Positions 6,267 to 6,771 of a DNA stretch of 6,771 nt are shown here, piece by piece. The notes beneath the pieces were generated by a model that was not told the origin of the DNA, made no database searches, and saw only the letters and a program-made list of their open reading frames with translations. This DNA comes from M55B154 sp964345775. GTDB taxonomy: Bacteria; Spirochaetota; UBA4802; UB4802. Position 1 is the first letter of the stretch; every line of letters begins with the position of its first letter. A program made the position numbers and the translations under genes. The DNA is taken from the NCBI GenBank assembly GCA_964345775.1, contig CAYFSO010000133.1:1-6771 (forward strand), read 5' to 3'.

Positions 6267-6301
6267 GTGAATAGTTAATGGTTATTAGTGATTAGTAATG
6301 A
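6267..6301 (+). repeat. Degenerate heptanucleotide array, AT-rich version
   Basis: Five consecutive 7-bp units: GTGAATA, GTTAATG, GTTATTA, GTGATTA, GTAATGA. All begin with GT, and the consensus is GTKAWTA-like. The period and core match the heptads at 3477-3556, but with A/T instead of G/C at the variable positions. The array fills the gap between barrel gene 3 and the prepilin peptidase and includes the latter's start codon. Confidence 0.6.
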
Positions 6302-6771
6302 ATGACTGGATGATACTTACCCTGCTATTCATATTCGGCACCTTCATGGGGAGCTTTTTTTATACCCTTGCCCTGCGGTACAGCAGCGGTTTCATGAAGC
6401 GGGAACCACTGAAAGCACTCTTCTCGTCATCACGATGTCCCGCGTGCGCTCACAGGTTATCCGCTTTGCAGCTGGTTCCAATCCTTGGGTACGTCTTTCA
6501 GCGGGGACGGTGCCGGCAATGCGGCAGCGCCATCTCCCCGTGGTATCCCCTGATGGAACTCTTATTTGGCCTCATGGCGGTTTCGATGTACCTGCACGCG
6601 GGTCTTTCATGGAACGCTGCAGCCCTCTACCTGGTGATCGCCACATCCATTACCATATCAGTAGTTGACATTCGTACCCTTTCCATACCCGCGTCAATGC
6701 TGCTGGTGCTGCTTTTGGCCAGCATTTACCCGGTCATCATAGAATCAACCCTGAAAGATCATCTCTACGGG
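6298..6771 (+). CDS. Type IV prepilin peptidase (A24 family), N-terminal part
   Basis: An open frame of 158 codons running off the window end. Inner-membrane aspartic protease that cleaves the leader of type IV pilins and type II secretion pseudopilins and often methylates the new N terminus. Evidence: a first membrane helix with TFMGSFFYTLALR (residues 15-27), then a cytosolic zinc-binding loop CPAC (C47, C50) and CRQC (C72, C75) in the family context LQLVPILGYVFQRGRCRQCGSAISPWYPLMEL, further helices at about 85-100 and 105-123, and VVDIRTLSIP with the first catalytic aspartate D124. The second catalytic aspartate (GxGD motif) would lie beyond the window. Departures from consensus: GSFFYT where GSFLNV is usual, and IPAS where IPD is usual. 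The start is the only ATG giving the whole first helix with a short lead (MNDWM). It has no ribosome binding site and lies inside the heptad array. It may be pilD, but the partners are not visible. Confidence 0.88.
   Translation, partial: MNDWMILTLLFIFGTFMGSFFYTLALRYSSGFMKREPLKALFSSSRCPACAHRLSALQLVPILGYVFQRGRCRQCGSAISPWYPLMELLFGLMAVSMYLHAGLSWNAAALYLVIATSITISVVDIRTLSIPASMLLVLLLASIYPVIIESTLKDHLYG

Noticed and set aside
6435..6668. 77-codon plus-strand frame near the window end
   Set aside because: It is out of frame with the prepilin peptidase, whose zinc loop and catalytic motif occupy the same bases.

Overview
The window comes from a Gram-negative bacterium with an outer membrane. It holds tetrapyrrole genes, signal-peptide-bearing beta-barrel proteins and a type IV prepilin peptidase. 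Base composition is balanced to moderately GC-rich. I cannot name the species. A CobA-HemD fusion in a hemC/cobA-hemD/hemB operon, together with small outer-membrane barrels, would suit Desulfobacterota, Nitrospirota or Spirochaetota-like lineages, but that is inference.

Positions 3-3398, minus strand: a compact tetrapyrrole operon in the order hemC, cobA-hemD fusion, hemB. HemB makes porphobilinogen and HemC polymerises it to hydroxymethylbilane. The HemD half of the fusion closes the ring to uroporphyrinogen III, and the CobA half can methylate that to precorrin-2, the entry to siroheme, cobalamin and the alternative siroheme-dependent heme route. hemC and cobA-hemD overlap by 4 bp (ATGA); hemB follows 25 bp later with a strong ribosome binding site. 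All key catalytic residues I looked for are present. No hemA lies upstream of hemC in this window.

Positions 3399-3632: a divergent intergenic region with a candidate promoter facing each way. Between them is an unusual element: degenerate 7-bp units of the form GTGANNN, four on the plus strand and four or five on the minus strand, converging around a short spacer. A second, AT-richer array of the same 7-bp period lies at 6267-6301.

Positions 3633-3944, plus strand: a small protein of unknown function with a four-cysteine zinc ribbon.

Positions 4033-6259, plus strand: three tandem genes for secreted beta-barrel proteins of about 230-255 residues. They are divergent paralogues sharing a mid-protein block and a C-terminal block. 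The first is interrupted by exactly 100 Ns (4318-4417), a scaffold-gap placeholder. The reading frame does not carry across it, but comparison with the paralogues suggests that little sequence is really missing.

Positions 6298-6771, plus strand: the first 158 codons of a prepilin peptidase (A24 family) that runs off the window. Its start codon lies inside the second heptad array.
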